Shown: positions 1 through 11,816 of the stretch, one piece after another
How positions within the stretch are numbered: position 1 is the first letter of the stretch
Layout of the letters: every line of letters starts with the position of its first letter
Made by a program: the position numbers and the translations under genes
Notes under the pieces: model-generated
What the model was told of the DNA's origin: nothing
Databases searched by the model: none
The model's input: only the letters and a program-made list of their open reading frames with translations
From: Acephala macrosclerotiorum
Taxonomy: Eukaryota > Ascomycota > Leotiomycetes > Helotiales > Mollisiaceae
Assembly: GCA_014904845.1 (NCBI GenBank)
Contig: MU119538.1
Span: 1 to 52,138 of the forward strand
DNA length: 52,138 nucleotides
Direction: 5' to 3'

Positions 1-1224
1 ATCCTTAACGAGGAATGGTTCCATGGCGGAGAAGCTGATTCCGAGGGGAAATATACTATCACAATTATTTAGGACGAGTTTTGAGGTAAATGAAATTGTT
101 CTCTTAGAATCTGAGCAGGGGATTTGGGGGCCAAACCATCAAGGATAGGGTCGGCCCAATTCTCATTTCCTCGATTGCTAGTTTTATTTCACTGGAAGGC
201 ACGCACGACCGCCCCTCCACGCACCATTCCGTGAATATTGGAAGCTCCGCACTAGAGAGGAGCAGCATTACCACCGTCAACCACCTCTGAACCGCACTTG
301 ATACCGTAGTTGTATGATATTCAGGAGCCCAAGTATTCTATTTGCTGGAATGCTACAGTTGTACCTCGTCGCGTAACCATCACGCTTTCCTTCCCATACT
401 CTTATCGAATGTGAGTGGACTTCATCGTCGGCAAATGAGTACACGGATTCCGTTCAAACTCTGTGGGACAGGCCTGTAAAGATAGCGTTAGCAATTGTTC
501 AGAACTTAGATGCCACACATACTCTTGAAGTTGAGCTATGTTTATGATTCCAGTCTTGAATCTTGATCGTGAGGCCGGGTCTGCGACATGTTAACAAATG
601 TGGGAGGGAAAATGCGAATGGGTTCAGAGCAGCACTTATACCCGCTGTCTCTTTGGGCTAGATCTGGCTCTGCCTTTTCGGGATCACGGAACCATGTACC
701 TACAGGGCTGATATCCATGAGGAGTTGAGGGAAGAAGAGTAAGAAGAAGGAGTGAGGGAATGAGTGAGGGGAGTGAAAGAAGAGGGAGCGAGAGAAGAAG
801 AGGATGAGGGAGAGAGGGAAAGCCGAATCCAAGAGTAGGATGACGTGGCCTCAGAAGACTGTAGAAAGTAATAGAAGAAAGGGTGGGTCGGATAATGTTC
901 TATCATAGTGAGTTATACGACTAAATTACGTGTCACGAAATACACTTTCGAATATTCTGTCACAGTAGGGTCGGATGGAGCGAAACGGTGCAGTAATTCA
1001 AATACTGTAACAGAAGTCGATTAATGATCATTCGATCTTGATGCCTTGGGGTGAGCGCCACTTCTCGCTTTATATTGAGCTTCGCTAAGATTACTTCCCT
1101 TTGCTAGCGTTGCCCCGCACTCCATATGCTTATCTTAGCAGCAGCTTTGTGAGGGGCAGCTGTTTCGGGCGAGTAAAGCTTAGTTTCGCGGTTCGTGCGA
1201 CAGTGGATCCCTGTCATCTGATGT

Positions 1225-1580
1225 CATGAAGACTTCCACCTGGGCGACTGTTCTCTCGTAAGCGATTTCTCCACCTAGTCTCCCTTGACTGGTCTCCCTG
1301 GTTCCTGGTGTCACGGGCCGACGTGTTGGATACGTGTTTAGATATCATGTGATCTTGTTTCAGTTCTTTAAAAGCGCGAGGAATCGCCAATCTTCTTCTT
1401 GATTCCTCGCGCTACGTCTTATATCTAGAATCAATACATACCTTGACTCAAACCCTCATAGTACTAGGGTGATTAGTCTCCCCATAGGCTCCGTAGACTT
1501 TTCACTTGGGTCTCCTCTGTATGCGATTAGTCTACATTTGGGTGACTGGTCTCCTCAATGACTAGTCCTTCCCTAGTTGA
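1225..1580. repeat. Degenerate direct repeats of a GACTAGTCTCC-like unit
   Basis: Variants of 'tgactggtctcc', 'tgattagtctcc' and 'tgactagtcc' recur at irregular spacing, each preceded by 'gg' or 'gt'. The copies are too diverged for a clean period. This may be a decayed satellite. No coding potential accompanies it. Confidence 0.4.
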
Positions 1581-1780
1581 CTCCCACTACGTGATATCGG
1601 ATCATCATCACGTGAACACGCGAGGCGCTCGTGCTCGACAGGAATCGGATTATGTTTTTCCTTTGTTCACCGGACAGAGAACCGGTTTGGCTCCGGGTGG
1701 TCACCATCAACACTTAAGCCACCTCAAGATGTGAACGGTTTCCATCACCCCGAGGCCCTCATGACGTACTATACAAAATT

Positions 1781-1966
1781 CATGCACGGTACCATAACAC
1801 TCACAGTACCGTAGATTTGACGGCGCCGTGCTCTATATGGTACTGTAACACCCACGGTACCGTGCTCTTTACAGTGCCGTAACACTTACAATACCGTGGA
1901 TTTGGCGGTACTGTAACCCCCACAGTACCGTCAGTAGCACGCACCGTACAAATAACGGCACCGTGC
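1781..1966. repeat. Degenerate GGTACCGT / GTAACAC repeat block
   Basis: About ten copies of a palindromic core (GGTACCGT, GGTACTGT, AGTACCGT, GGCACCGT) alternate with 'aacac(t/c)cac' linkers in both orientations. The core is self-complementary around GGTACC. The block is about 190 bp and has no gene. Confidence 0.65.
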
Positions 1967-2323
1967 GTAAGGGTTTCACGTGAATTGGATATGCCAACAG
2001 AGACACCAGAAGGCAGTTTCAACCCCATGTGCCCAGACGATAGACTTGTCAAGATCGAGATCTCTGGCCACTATGCAAGCCCCAAAATCCCTTTTTGCGA
2101 TGTGCAAAAATAAAAAGCCGTTATTCTCCTTATTCACGTGAGGTAGCATACAGTCTGCCGTCCTATAATGCACTTCTCTTTCACCTGATTATTAATAATA
2201 AACACCTAGTATTTCGTAGGTACCTTTTCCAAAAGGCACCTGGGAAAAGAGAGGCACCTTGCATCTCGTAGGTACCTTTTTAGAAAGGCACCTAGAGAAA
2301 GACAGGCACCCTTTTTTTAGTAT

Positions 2324-2395
2324 GTGCCTATTCAAAAAGGTACCCATAAATAAAAAGGTGCCTTTTTATTTATGGGTACCTTTTTGAATAGGCAC
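2324..2395. repeat. Perfect 35-bp inverted repeat with 2-bp loop
   Basis: The left arm 2324-2358 (starting GTGCCTATTCAAAAAGG) is the exact reverse complement of 2361-2395, with only TG between. Flanking 2215-2310 carries further imperfect copies of the same 'GGTACCTTTT / AAAAGGCACC' words, so the hairpin sits in a cluster of related palindromic units. It could be a fold-back element or a transcription-independent palindrome. Confidence 0.85.
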
Positions 2396-4206
2396 CTACC
2401 AAAAATGGGGTACCTTTGTGGGATTTGCATGTCACCGAAAAGTCGAGACCAGACATTAAGTACAAGATTTTCATCATCTAAGGTATTTTGACGTATGCGC
2501 CCGCTTCTGCGATATGCAATAAAACATTGCTTTTATTTATTCACCTGATCCGTTGTCTGATTTGGAAGTGCGATATACAACAAAACTCCATGCCGACGGC
2601 TTTCGGTGTGGCTTGATCCAACAAGCCTCTCACATCTTCAAACTCCCGTTCCCCGCGATCCTGAACTATTAGTTTCTCCGGGGGTGTGATCACAATGTAA
2701 TCCAAAGTAACAAGTAACTGTAGTATATTCTGGTTACCCCTTATAAGAAGGGGTAGGTAGCTACGCTATATAATGAGGGTGCTAGGGGTCATAGCGAAAA
2801 GAGAGTTGTACAGGAATCATGGTATGTACGACACGTGATTATACCAACATGAACCACTTACCGATTTTCGCTCCTCCAATCACTATCTTTCCCCAATACA
2901 TCGCCTTGTAAGGTTATCGGGGTTTCACGGGAAACTGACGTCATACTATAAGAATTCAAGTTCGCAGGTCAACTGAAACACGTGATTGCTGGTCATATGA
3001 GCACCCGAAAGCAATTACATAAAAGTTCAAGGCCAGCGAGAAAAAACATCACAAAAAGCACGAATCAAATTTTTGGAAAGCACACCTCAAAGCATCTCGA
3101 AAGTCCCTCAGAAGGGTCAGAACTAGCCTCTTGGGCTAGGCATTTTCCTTTTTGGCATGCCTAGCCCAGCGAGCGCCCGTTCTGATCGATCTGAAGGGAC
3201 ACCTGTCACTTCCACCAAGCACGCACCGAAAACAACACCACGACAACCACGAGAAATGGCCCTTCTCCTTCCACAGGATAGGCTTCACACTCAGCAGTAA
3301 CATAGGAACCTGAGACCGCGGTACTATTGTCAACAGTACATAGCATTTGCAGCACGTTTCACCAGAGACCCGAAGCCTCACTCAACATCCAAATCTCCCA
3401 AAATCTTCAAGCTAGTGACGACAACCGGACCACACGATCTCGACGCACGACTTATCACCACACACAGAACACGGAGAGGAACTTGCCCCGCCTCTCAACA
3501 TCAGGCTAAAAGTGATGCCCACACTATTAGTCGATCAGTCTCCCCCCGATGATGTCGCTACGATCTCGATCTTGTACACAGCAACTCTATCACCATACAC
3601 AGAACAGAAGCTACGATGCGCTCCCCCCACGCCTCTCTTAGCGCCACTGCAGACTACGAGTGCCTTGCCCACACGAGCAGTCTACGTTTTCCGATAGAAC
3701 TGTCACCATCACAGCAGAATCACCATACACAGAACAGGTTGAGGCATGAGCCGGCATGCGCTTAACCGCCCAGATTTGCGAATATTTGGTCCGTATTTGC
3801 ACTTCACCCCGAGGACACTATGATGATGGGTTTGGGAGAAGTCACGAATTTGAAGATTGATGGAAGGGAGGGAGTTGAATGAATGTTTAGCGGTAGCAGG
3901 GGGAGACTGAAGGTACATTGACACACGAAGGACAGCAGAAGCGGCTGCCAATGAGCCATGCACATAAAGAAGACACAAAGCACTCCTTGACACGGATATG
4001 TATATAGACGTAGATGGGAACCAGTCCGCTCAGCAGAGGAGGTTGCTGGTCACTTTCGGGTGATGAAGTGAGGTGCATTTACTACGGTAGATGCAGCTCG
4101 GCAACTGGCGCCAAAACTGGGCTACTCCGGCATAGCAGTCCTACGGACAGCTGGAACCGAGTATGAATAAATCAATCAATCAATCAAGGCCAGCGTCTCA
4201 CACGTA

Positions 4207-4388
4207 CGAAAGGGGGTTGTCAGAATTGAGGGAACAGCAGGGGTTTTGGCGGTGAGCAGTTTTACCGCCGCTCATTGGTGATTCTGACCATTTTCTTCAC
4301 TTTTCGAGTAAACAATATGCTATACATGGTTTAGTGCAGGTGGCAAAACATCCCCTGCTGTTCCCTCAATTCTGACAACCCCCTTTCG
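4207..4388. mobile_element. MITE with 37-bp terminal inverted repeats and TA target duplication
   Basis: Both ends read inward as CGAAAGGGGGTTGTCAGAAT and stay identical for 37 bp (left 4207-4243, right 4352-4388). TA dinucleotides flank the element (4205-4206 and 4389-4390). The interior (about 108 bp) has no coding capacity. TA duplication and non-coding size fit a non-autonomous Tc1/mariner-type element. Its terminus resembles that of the element at 39793-40014, so the two are probably related families mobilised by the same kind of transposase. Confidence 0.85.
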
Positions 4389-5175
4389 TACTTTGATCTC
4401 TGGTGGGTAGTTCTGCGATTAAATAAGAAAGGTGCATGCTTTCGTGGCTCGGCACTCCTTGGAGGACTGGGAGAAAAAGCTTGAGGCAGGAAGCAGAATG
4501 TCAACCACAAGAGCGGCTCTGTCCGTTCTTCTCCCCAAGGGAGAAAATGCTCAGTCACTCTTCACACAGGAAAGATAGTGATGTTGATCGCTATTCCCAC
4601 TCGTAGTCCGAAGGCACCGTGCCATAGTCTGTGCTCTCGTCGTCGTCATCTGTAGGTACCGGATTTGGAAGATACCGTGTGAGCGTGGAAGGCTGAAGTT
4701 GCTCTGGCCGAAGCTGACTGCGATCCAATCTCAACTCCTGGTCGCACATGTCCAGCTGCTTCATTCTCAGCCCTTGTCTGCATGTCAGGTGCTAACCTGA
4801 AGCTCTCGTACCCTTGAACGGCGGTGCGCCGAAGCGTTATCGATCTGGTGGTGACTCGAGAGTGAATGTTCGTCGTCTGGTGAGGGGCACAACAGGCATA
4901 GTCGCGTGACTATACTCTCACGTGACTCCAACCAACCATCCTCTTTGTTAACTGTACAGGATGTAACTGGGTAGATAACCAAGACAACCCTGGGGGAACA
5001 AATTTTCAAACACTGACTCTGTTATCGATATGAGGACGTTGGAAATTGGCAGTCAAGCAGGCATACAATCAAGCTAATGCCGAAGAACAAACATCACGGT
5101 TGCTACCTCCAAGTAAAGTAATATGAAACTTGTCTGCGACAAAAATCAATAAAATCAATAAAGAATCCCACGAGG

Positions 5176-6371
5176 TCATTTCTCACTTCTCTTCCTCTTC
5201 TGGCTTGGACCCTCCCCATCTGATTCCGTCAAACTCCCAGCGCCTTCGTCTGTCCCGGCTTCCCGCTCAGCTTCGAATTGCTCCTTTTCCTTCCTCAATT
5301 CGTAATTCGTTCGTTCTAGCCGGATTGCAGTCCTCTCCATATCCCTCTTTCCCCCTGATAGAGTTAGGTAAATCCTTTAAATAGAACAGACAAGCAATCT
5401 TACAATCTAGATCCCTATTTGCTGCCCGGAGCTGATTTATATGATCTGCAGGGCTCATCAGAGACGGACTGCCAACTCCGGATAGAAAAGGATATGTTAC
5501 CTTGCATGATCCCTTCGTCTGCTTGGATCCGGCGGATCGTTTCTGGGCCAAAGTCAGCTTGGTTGGCTTCTTAAAAGCCCCTCCTTAAATACGAACCCTG
5601 TAGCATTCCATTCTCCATTTGAACCGAGTTCATGCGCTCTGTAGCGAAGTTAGATGAGGTCAGCAGGCTCAGATAATCAAGGGCGTAAGTGGCTCGCCTT
5701 GCATCTCTTCCTGGGCTTTCACTTGTTGATTCATATATTCTGTAGAGAACGTGAGCAGAACTCCGAGAGTGATGAGCGGCGCAGGGCTACCCACGTATGA
5801 TGCTATCTACCGTGTAAGGCAGGAGCTCAAGAGTCTCACGTTGCAGAGTTGAATAGCCTTTTGAGGATGTCCGTAGCATTCTGCAGAATATCGTCCGCAA
5901 TGCTAAAAGATTCAATAAGTGTTAGATGCGGTGTAAGGTGTATATTAACCTTTTAATTGCGAAATCTGAGTCTTTTCGCCAATGCATGATATAGAATCCT
6001 GGTTATTGTCAACTCCGAATAAAATGTCGTGATGTGTATGAATAACTTACTGGCTCAACAGTGAAGGTAATCTCTTCGTTTGGACTTGGCCCTCGCGCAA
6101 GGTCTTGAAGTGCGGCCCTAGAAGAATCACCTGTTCAGTTCAAGTTGTGTGATACAAATCGAATGCCGTCAACTTACACTGCGGCCGCGGAGGGGTCAAC
6201 GGTATGTTCTGCCACTGGTTCTACCGCTGTGCCTGTGACTGTCTCTGCGGCAAAATCCTGTTAAGTCAGCTTAAACGCTTGAATTGGGTTTGATCAATTA
6301 CTTGCCCTGACAGAGGATTCCGGTGGAGGACCAGTGAGGGTACTCATTTCCTGCTGGACGGGTGAAGCCAT
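5176..6371 (-). CDS. Small multi-exon coiled-coil protein with basic C-terminus, function unknown
   Basis: Eight short exons are readable: 6306-6371, 6178-6257, 6051-6117, 5950-5998, 5840-5902, 5597-5739, 5501-5542 and 5176-5354. Donors are mostly GTAAGT/GTGAGA/GTTCGT; the first is GC (GCAAGT). The product would be about 229 residues: an acidic N-terminus (MASPVQQEMSTLTGP...), a helical middle (ADDILQNATDILKRLF; ATYALDYLSLLTSSNF) and a charged coiled coil (RLERTNYELRKEKEQFE) ending in a nuclear-localisation-like QKRKRSEK. Frames join cleanly except at exon 4, where one nucleotide is missing between the natural reading frames of exons 3 and 4/5, so either my exon 4 acceptor is wrong or the gene carries a 1-nt deletion. 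I do not recognise the family; a nuclear role is only suggested by the basic tail. Confidence 0.65.
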
Positions 6372-9006
6372 GCTGCTGTTGAACTCGCAATGGAGATAAT
6401 GAATAAGGAGGAAGATGAAGAGGGTGAACGAAGAGCTACAGCATCACCAGGAAATTCGCTGCCTTTTATGCGGTCAGAACCCAAGTCCAAGGAGCATCCT
6501 GTCTGCCTTGAGGCCTCGGATCGCCCTTTCTGAGTCCCCTTCCCTTCCCCACTTCCCATACTTCTCGCCCCAATGCACGTACAGGCCCAGATCAGCTGCT
6601 GTTCCCCTGAGGAGCTGACGTGACAGGCGGTTTCTTCAGCTGGATGGCGTCTCAAACCAGGGGCTTCATCGCTTTCACCTCCTAATAATAGTGCCATTTA
6701 GACCCACAAAGACCAAGAGGGTCACTGCAGTGCCTCTCAAGCCCGAAGCTAAGGGAGTAAATCCACTGGTGCAGCGTGAGCCTTGCACTTACTGTGGCCA
6801 AGGCACTCCATCCCCGAGACCAAAGACCGAATGCCCTCCAGTGACCATTCACCTTCCAATTACGGAGTTGGTGCGTGACGATCGAAGGAAGATGCCTTGT
6901 GCAGTTCCTCAGCTCCGTTGCATCCCTTGTGCAAGTTCCCGTGGTGCAGAAGGACAACTCAAGTACTTTTGCCAGGTTTGGCATTCCAACGCCGGAGAGA
7001 GATGCCGTGAAGAACCTTGATCGAAAGGGACTCAGAGATCTCCTGCCATTCGCGTGTTCTAGATGAAGGAGAGGCTTGCTTCGCAGTAAGACTGTCACAG
7101 GTCAGTCTGCCGTTGGGAATCCAATGTATGCCTCGCTGTTGCAAGATCTTCCACCAGCTCATCCCTGAACTACTCAGTTCTAGATGATCACCTGAGTTCA
7201 CTAGTCCATATTGCACTCCCCTTTGCATCCTCCTTCGCGTATGTATGACGACTGCCAGAAATTGGTATGGTACGATCGCCATGCCAATATCTCTAGGAGT
7301 AGACGGCCTCCCCGATTGAGATGGTATTGCTAGTGCCATGTGCACTGCTATGCACTTCGTATATGCAGTAAATCAAGTTGGTCGAAGTCTTGGTGCAATC
7401 CTAGCCTTGGTTGTCGGTCTTGCATGGCATTCTGACGACGAAGAATTCTTTCCGACATGCTGCCAGCTTTAAGACTCCACATGCCATGTATTGATAGGAT
7501 TTGGGACCTGTCTAGACAGGGGAGACGAGTCTGCCCGACTCCAGGACGAGAGACCCTCCATCCATACCATGGAACTGAATGTTCGATATAGCGTCACTAC
7601 CCTTGACACCTGCACTCAGGGTGGCCGTGAGAAGTGATTCGACCATTCATTCTTATTGCACGACTGGGCTTTCGAGAGCCACAAATCTGCCTTGACAAGA
7701 CTTTGGAACACATGCCATGCTTCTAAGGAGGTCGCTTAACGATCCTTATCACGTGACAACCCCTTTCAAGTCTGGCTACCACTTTTTGGCGCCCTCTTCT
7801 CAGAACTAGATTGACGACCGTGTGAATGCACAAACAACTGCTGCTGCCTTGAAACTCATCACTTGAGAGTCTTAGCTAAAGAAAGCAACCAACTGACCCA
7901 CCTACCACTAACTCTTGAAGTCTCCAGCCCTTGATCGCTACTTCCTTTGCACATTTGGACAGCCTGAATGCACGCTTCGGCTTTCACTCCCGGAATAGAC
8001 CGCCCAGGTACTACCTCCCTTCAAAGGCAGGGACCGCAGCTGAACACATCCTTTGGCCCCTGAGCCAGCACCTTAATCGCCACCTCAAGTGAAGGAATCG
8101 ATAGGTCATTGGCGCCGGGTCAAAAGTATCAATGACGCCCTCATGCTTTGGTACTCTGGACTTGAACATGGGCCTCTTAATCACGAAATTCTCCACTTGG
8201 AGCATAGAAGCAGCATCAAAATCCGCAGTAGAATATAGACGAAGGAAGATATCGGATGCACTTCACTACATGACGTTGATCTGCATGCTTCAGTCTCTCA
8301 TCCAGACTCAAGCTTGCCGGACAGGTTGACTTCTAGTACTCGAACCCAATCCAAGGCAGATTCGGCCGACATGCACAGTGGTGCAATGCCCATACGGCCC
8401 ACCTGATCAGCTGTCGCTGACAAAGTGGGTGCCAAAAACAGTAAGGGGGTGTGGTCCTCCTGCAGCTGAGAATAACTTCATTTTTGCAGTAGGCGGTGCA
8501 GATGCCCAGCAGCGACCCGCGAAATCCGCCAGCACTTATCCGGTGCTGTGATTCTTCTGAATGTGCGGCTGCAGACCAAAGTGGGTGGTTTCGAAAAGGC
8601 GTCGCCCTCAAGCTGCATGTCGAAGAGGAGGATCACCGACGGTTGGTTGCGTAGGCCTTTGGCGCTGGGCCGTATCTTGGACAAAAAGAAAACCTCTCAG
8701 TGGAGCCAACATGGGAGGAGGTTGTTGCATGCTATTTCAGTAAACAGAGCCCGGTCGTTGAACTTCCTTTCCAACATGCGGATACGAGGGTGCTCGTCAT
8801 CTGAAGTGTCTTGGGGGCACCGATGAACGCCGATGTATAAGTCCCATCATCTTCCCCTCTTTCTTCTCTCTCTTCATCATCCCTCCTTCATCATCCCTCG
8901 TCCGTCGACTTGATCCCCGCACCCAGTTTCCTTGAGGGCTTCCAACAGAAGCCTGATCTTCACCTCTTTCATCCGCTGCAGTTTTCACCACTGGACCGTC
9001 GCCGAC
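6372..9006. other. Stretch without a supported gene
   Basis: Open frames on both strands are short and overlapping. The only one worth recording is 6691-7020 on the plus strand, a Cys-containing frame (CTYCGQG ... CIPCASS) whose cysteine pairs faintly resemble zinc-binding pairs. It lacks a convincing start context, so I leave it unnamed. Nothing else is visible. Confidence 0.5.
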
Positions 9007-9944
9007 ATGGGATCGGGAGCTTCTCGCGAGACCGTGATCGATTCCAAGTGGTGGGAGGCAGAGGCTCACCATACGCTAACGACCGCCACCGACCCCCGCA
9101 AAGTCGAACGAATCTGCTCGCTCATTCCGGTTCAGGACGACAAAACTCTCTTACGCCCATTAATGGGACGTCCGGATCTCGATACGCTCTTCACACTCCA
9201 TTGTGGACGTCGGGAGCTCCCCGGGCACGAGAGCGAAAACCCCTCGAAAGTGACAGACGACATCAAGGCTCAAGAGCTTTGGCGAGTGCTACGGCCCCCA
9301 TCAGAGTACCATGCCCCGTGGGACTGGAATTGGCCACTATCAGGAGATCCTCGCCAAATTGCGGATGACTTCCATGCCGTCGTTTCTCGTGCAATCTTCG
9401 TGGTTCCCCTATCCGACTTCGTGAAGTGCGCGCTTGGATATAACAGTCAAGCCCTCTCTGTCGATGCTTTACTTGATGCCGCGTGTGACGCTCGCAACAG
9501 CCTTCAAAGAGCAATTCAGGGTCTTCCTCAGACAAAGGACACCTATATTGAAGTCGAGAAGGTCAGTTACAACCATCTATAGGGACCCAGCACTAACCAG
9601 GAGAGATATTGTGGTCACGGTACCACCCGTTAGCTCACTGGATCGTTGCCAGCAGCCTAAACAACACGACACATGCTCCATACGATGCCTTGGCCTCGAC
9701 CCTCGACCCGATCAAGAACCTGTTCACAACACGCAACCTAGATTTCGTACTCAAGAGACTTGCGGTTCTCGCAGGATATGAAGATGAAGTAGGTGGTACT
9801 TGGAGAAAAGTGTGGTCTGTTAAGAGACTCCGCAGAGTGCGGCAACAGACAGCAAGTGAACAACCACAGCACCACGGCATCGAACAACGCAGGCAAAATC
9901 CCAGGATATCGAAGCCTGAAGGTGACTCTGAAACAGCCCGCTAA
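9007..9944 (+). CDS. Hypothetical protein with possible N-myristoylation signal
   Basis: The start at 9007 (gacATGG) gives MGSGASRE, which fits the N-myristoylation pattern of Gly2 with a small residue at position 6. Exon 1 (9007-9561, 185 codons) is rich in acidic and tryptophan residues (KWWEAEAH; WDWNWPL) and I do not recognise it. A GTCAGT donor at 9562 begins an intron. The obvious acceptor (CAG at 9598-9600) gives a stop after ten codons; a weaker AG at 9604-9605 joins the next long frame (LWSRYHPLAHWIVASSLN...) and extends the protein to about 298 residues. The alternative splice, or a 1-nt indel, decides whether this is a gene or a pseudogene. A second donor-like GTAGGT at about 9789 may mark another intron. 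Confidence 0.45.
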
Positions 9945-9979
9945 GAGAATAAGGATTTGGGTGCCACAATGATGGGAGA

Positions 9980-10215
9980 GGTTGATGTTGTTGGAGGATG
10001 TCTGGTCTGGGGTATGTTTGATCTGTGGTATGTTTAATCTGGATGATGTCTAGTTTGGAGAATGCTTGATCTGGAGAATGCTGGATGTTGGAGGATGCCT
10101 AATCTGGAGGGTATTGATCTGGAGGGTGTTGATGTAGAGGATGTCTGATCTGGAGGATGCTAATCTGGAGAATGTCTAATTTGGAGGATGCGGATTCGAA
10201 TGATCTCGAATTAGA
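9980..10215. repeat. Degenerate minisatellite, unit about 20 bp (GATCTGGAGGATGT-like)
   Basis: Variants of 'gatctggaggatgtctaat' repeat about ten times with G/T substitutions. The same repeat occurs at 17765-17935, in both cases directly beside a copy of the same RING-related upstream segment, so the array was carried along in a segmental duplication. Confidence 0.7.
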
Positions 10216-10249
10216 GGATGTATTGTATCCCGCCGTCAATCCCCCACTC

Positions 10250-10800
10250 TTCAAATGACAGATTCAAGTTTTGTACTCTGCTGGTGTCTGGGGGTTCCGT
10301 AAAAGCGACGTTGCACGAAGGCAGTGCTGCAGTCGAGAACGGGCTTGGATAGGCAGGCTTCTTGGAGCCAGCGATTGCAACACCGCAGTCGAACCATGCC
10401 GTCCCCGATCTGCCAATTCTCGAAGCAGAAGGAATAGTGTTCCTTTGTAGTATCCGCATCCACAGTTTTTCCAATAACGTATATGACGGACAGCCAGCCG
10501 GAAATATGACCATGACGGTCTGGATGATGCGGAGAAGATTTGAGGAGTACTGCATGACCCAGAGCTTAGGAACTAGCAAGACTTCGCGCCAAGTCCAAGG
10601 GACCTCGCCGCTGATCTCGAGTTCCTCTCTTTTATCGTCTTTTGTATGTGTTTCGAGGTAGGAGGAAGGATAGGCCGTAGCGATGGCGATACGGCTATTG
10701 TGCCAAGTAGAAGGTGGCTTGTGTGTGGTTCGTGTACTTGTTCTTTGACCGGTTATCGCGTTCGAGCTCATGGCAGAAGAAGTCTGCGAGATGGAAGGGT
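10250..10800 (-). pseudogene. Decayed copy of the RING part of a RING-ankyrin gene
   Basis: The minus strand from 10470 to 10330 parallels the RING region of the gene at 22983-23849 (KTVDADTTKEH... matches KTVDADNTEEH...; DMVRLRCCN matches). The first zinc ligand is changed (HCYFCF to HYSFCF), both histidine ligands are lost (CNHWLHEDC to CNRWLQEAC), and the sequence leaves the homology before the last CPTC pair. No ankyrin repeats follow. Upstream (10680-10900) is a segment also found at 17940-18200, beginning with the AGCTCGAACGCG words. With at least three of eight ligands lost it cannot fold as a RING, so I call it a pseudogene. Confidence 0.75.
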
Positions 10801-10965
10801 TGGTTGGAATGCGATACTGATGTGAACTAGCTCCTGGCCCTCGGAAGGTCGTTTATAAAGGCTGTTGTAAAGCTGATCTGACGATTAACTTGATCCCGTC
10901 GGATTTTGCGGTAGGGCTGTGTGGCTGTTCCCATCAGTATGCGCTAACCAAATTAGGTTAGGTTG

Positions 10966-11700
10966 TCATATGGGATTTACAATGAGAGCCTCGCACTTTG
11001 CTCGAACTATATGAAGAACCTGTTGCCATAGAAGACCTCGCAGATAAGATACAGCTACAGGGCTAAACATCTTTGCACACTCCCAAGCCAGTCTTCCCAC
11101 CATACATTGGGGGTATGCCTCACCGCCTGCCTCTTTTAGCTTAGGCTGGCCCGACCTTGTTGAAACCTTGGACAGGCTCGACAACTGCACATTGGCGAAG
11201 CCCTCTACTTCAACGACCTCCGGGCCCTGGCTGCCTTCTTCCGGGAAGGCCCCGGTCAGGACATCGCTGTTTTGCGCAATGTTCGGTCTCAGCAACTCAT
11301 ACCTCGACGATCACGCTGCTACAGACTGGTGGCTGCGGACGACCGATTATGCTGAGAGGCGAGAAGGGTAAGAGCCTGGTCATCAGGGTCAGGCTCTTCT
11401 TGTGCGATATGCTGAGATAGCAGAGGTAGGGGCTTGCTCGCTAGGGTTGTTGGTATTGCAAGGCGTTGGAGCGGGAGTGGAAAGAGGCTTTGGGTGCGTC
11501 GCTTCCTGAACTGCTGTCACGATCGCATTCAGCCCTCTCAAAGAAGAAGCGAGAGGTTGAACAGCGCCCACCCATACGCTAGGACTATAAATGCCCTTTT
11601 TGCGACGTGCAACAAAGTTCGTTTTCGCGGAACTGATGATCATCCCGCTTGACCCGCATTACCCCGCAGTAGGCTGACCCAAAACAGCGGGTGGTAGGTA
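10966..11700. other. No supported gene; part of a duplicated block
   Basis: The start of this stretch (about 10920-10985, 'agtatgcgctaac' to 'catatgggatttac') is repeated at 18190-18235, and 'gaaaccttggacaggctcgac' at 11160 matches 'gaagccttggacagactttcc' at 18270, so this is the edge of the same segmental duplication. Short frames on both strands have no recognisable product. Confidence 0.5.
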
Positions 11701-11816
11701 CCAAGACTCAAAAATCTGCCTGCACATACTTCTCCAACACAAAATCTTCTACTCATACTTTGATACAGCGGAATAAACATCCATTTCCCAACTCCCCATT
11801 CCCCAATCCCTCAAGA

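Larger units (their letters stand above)
1..5175. other. Gene-poor, repeat-rich stretch
   Basis: No convincing gene is visible on either strand. Open frames are short, lack spliceable neighbours and have low-complexity translations. The stretch holds a purine-rich tract near 716-825, degenerate GACTAGTCTCC-like copies at about 1225-1580, a GGTACCGT-type repeat block at 1781-1966, a perfect hairpin at 2324-2395, a short ATCA microsatellite near 4167-4186 and a TA-flanked MITE at 4207-4388. A few exons of a degraded gene could be hidden, but I see none I can support. Confidence 0.6.

Noticed and set aside
1781..1966. CRISPR-like array
   Set aside because: Repeat units are degenerate, occur in both orientations, spacers are not unique and the organism is a fungus.
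6344..6697. 117-codon minus-strand frame over the start of the 5176-6371 gene
   Set aside because: Low-complexity translation in another phase, mostly promoter of the coiled-coil gene.
8910..9368. 152-codon frame overlapping the start of the 9007 gene
   Set aside because: Different phase, Arg/Ser/Pro-rich translation, and the alternative frame has a better start and splice structure.
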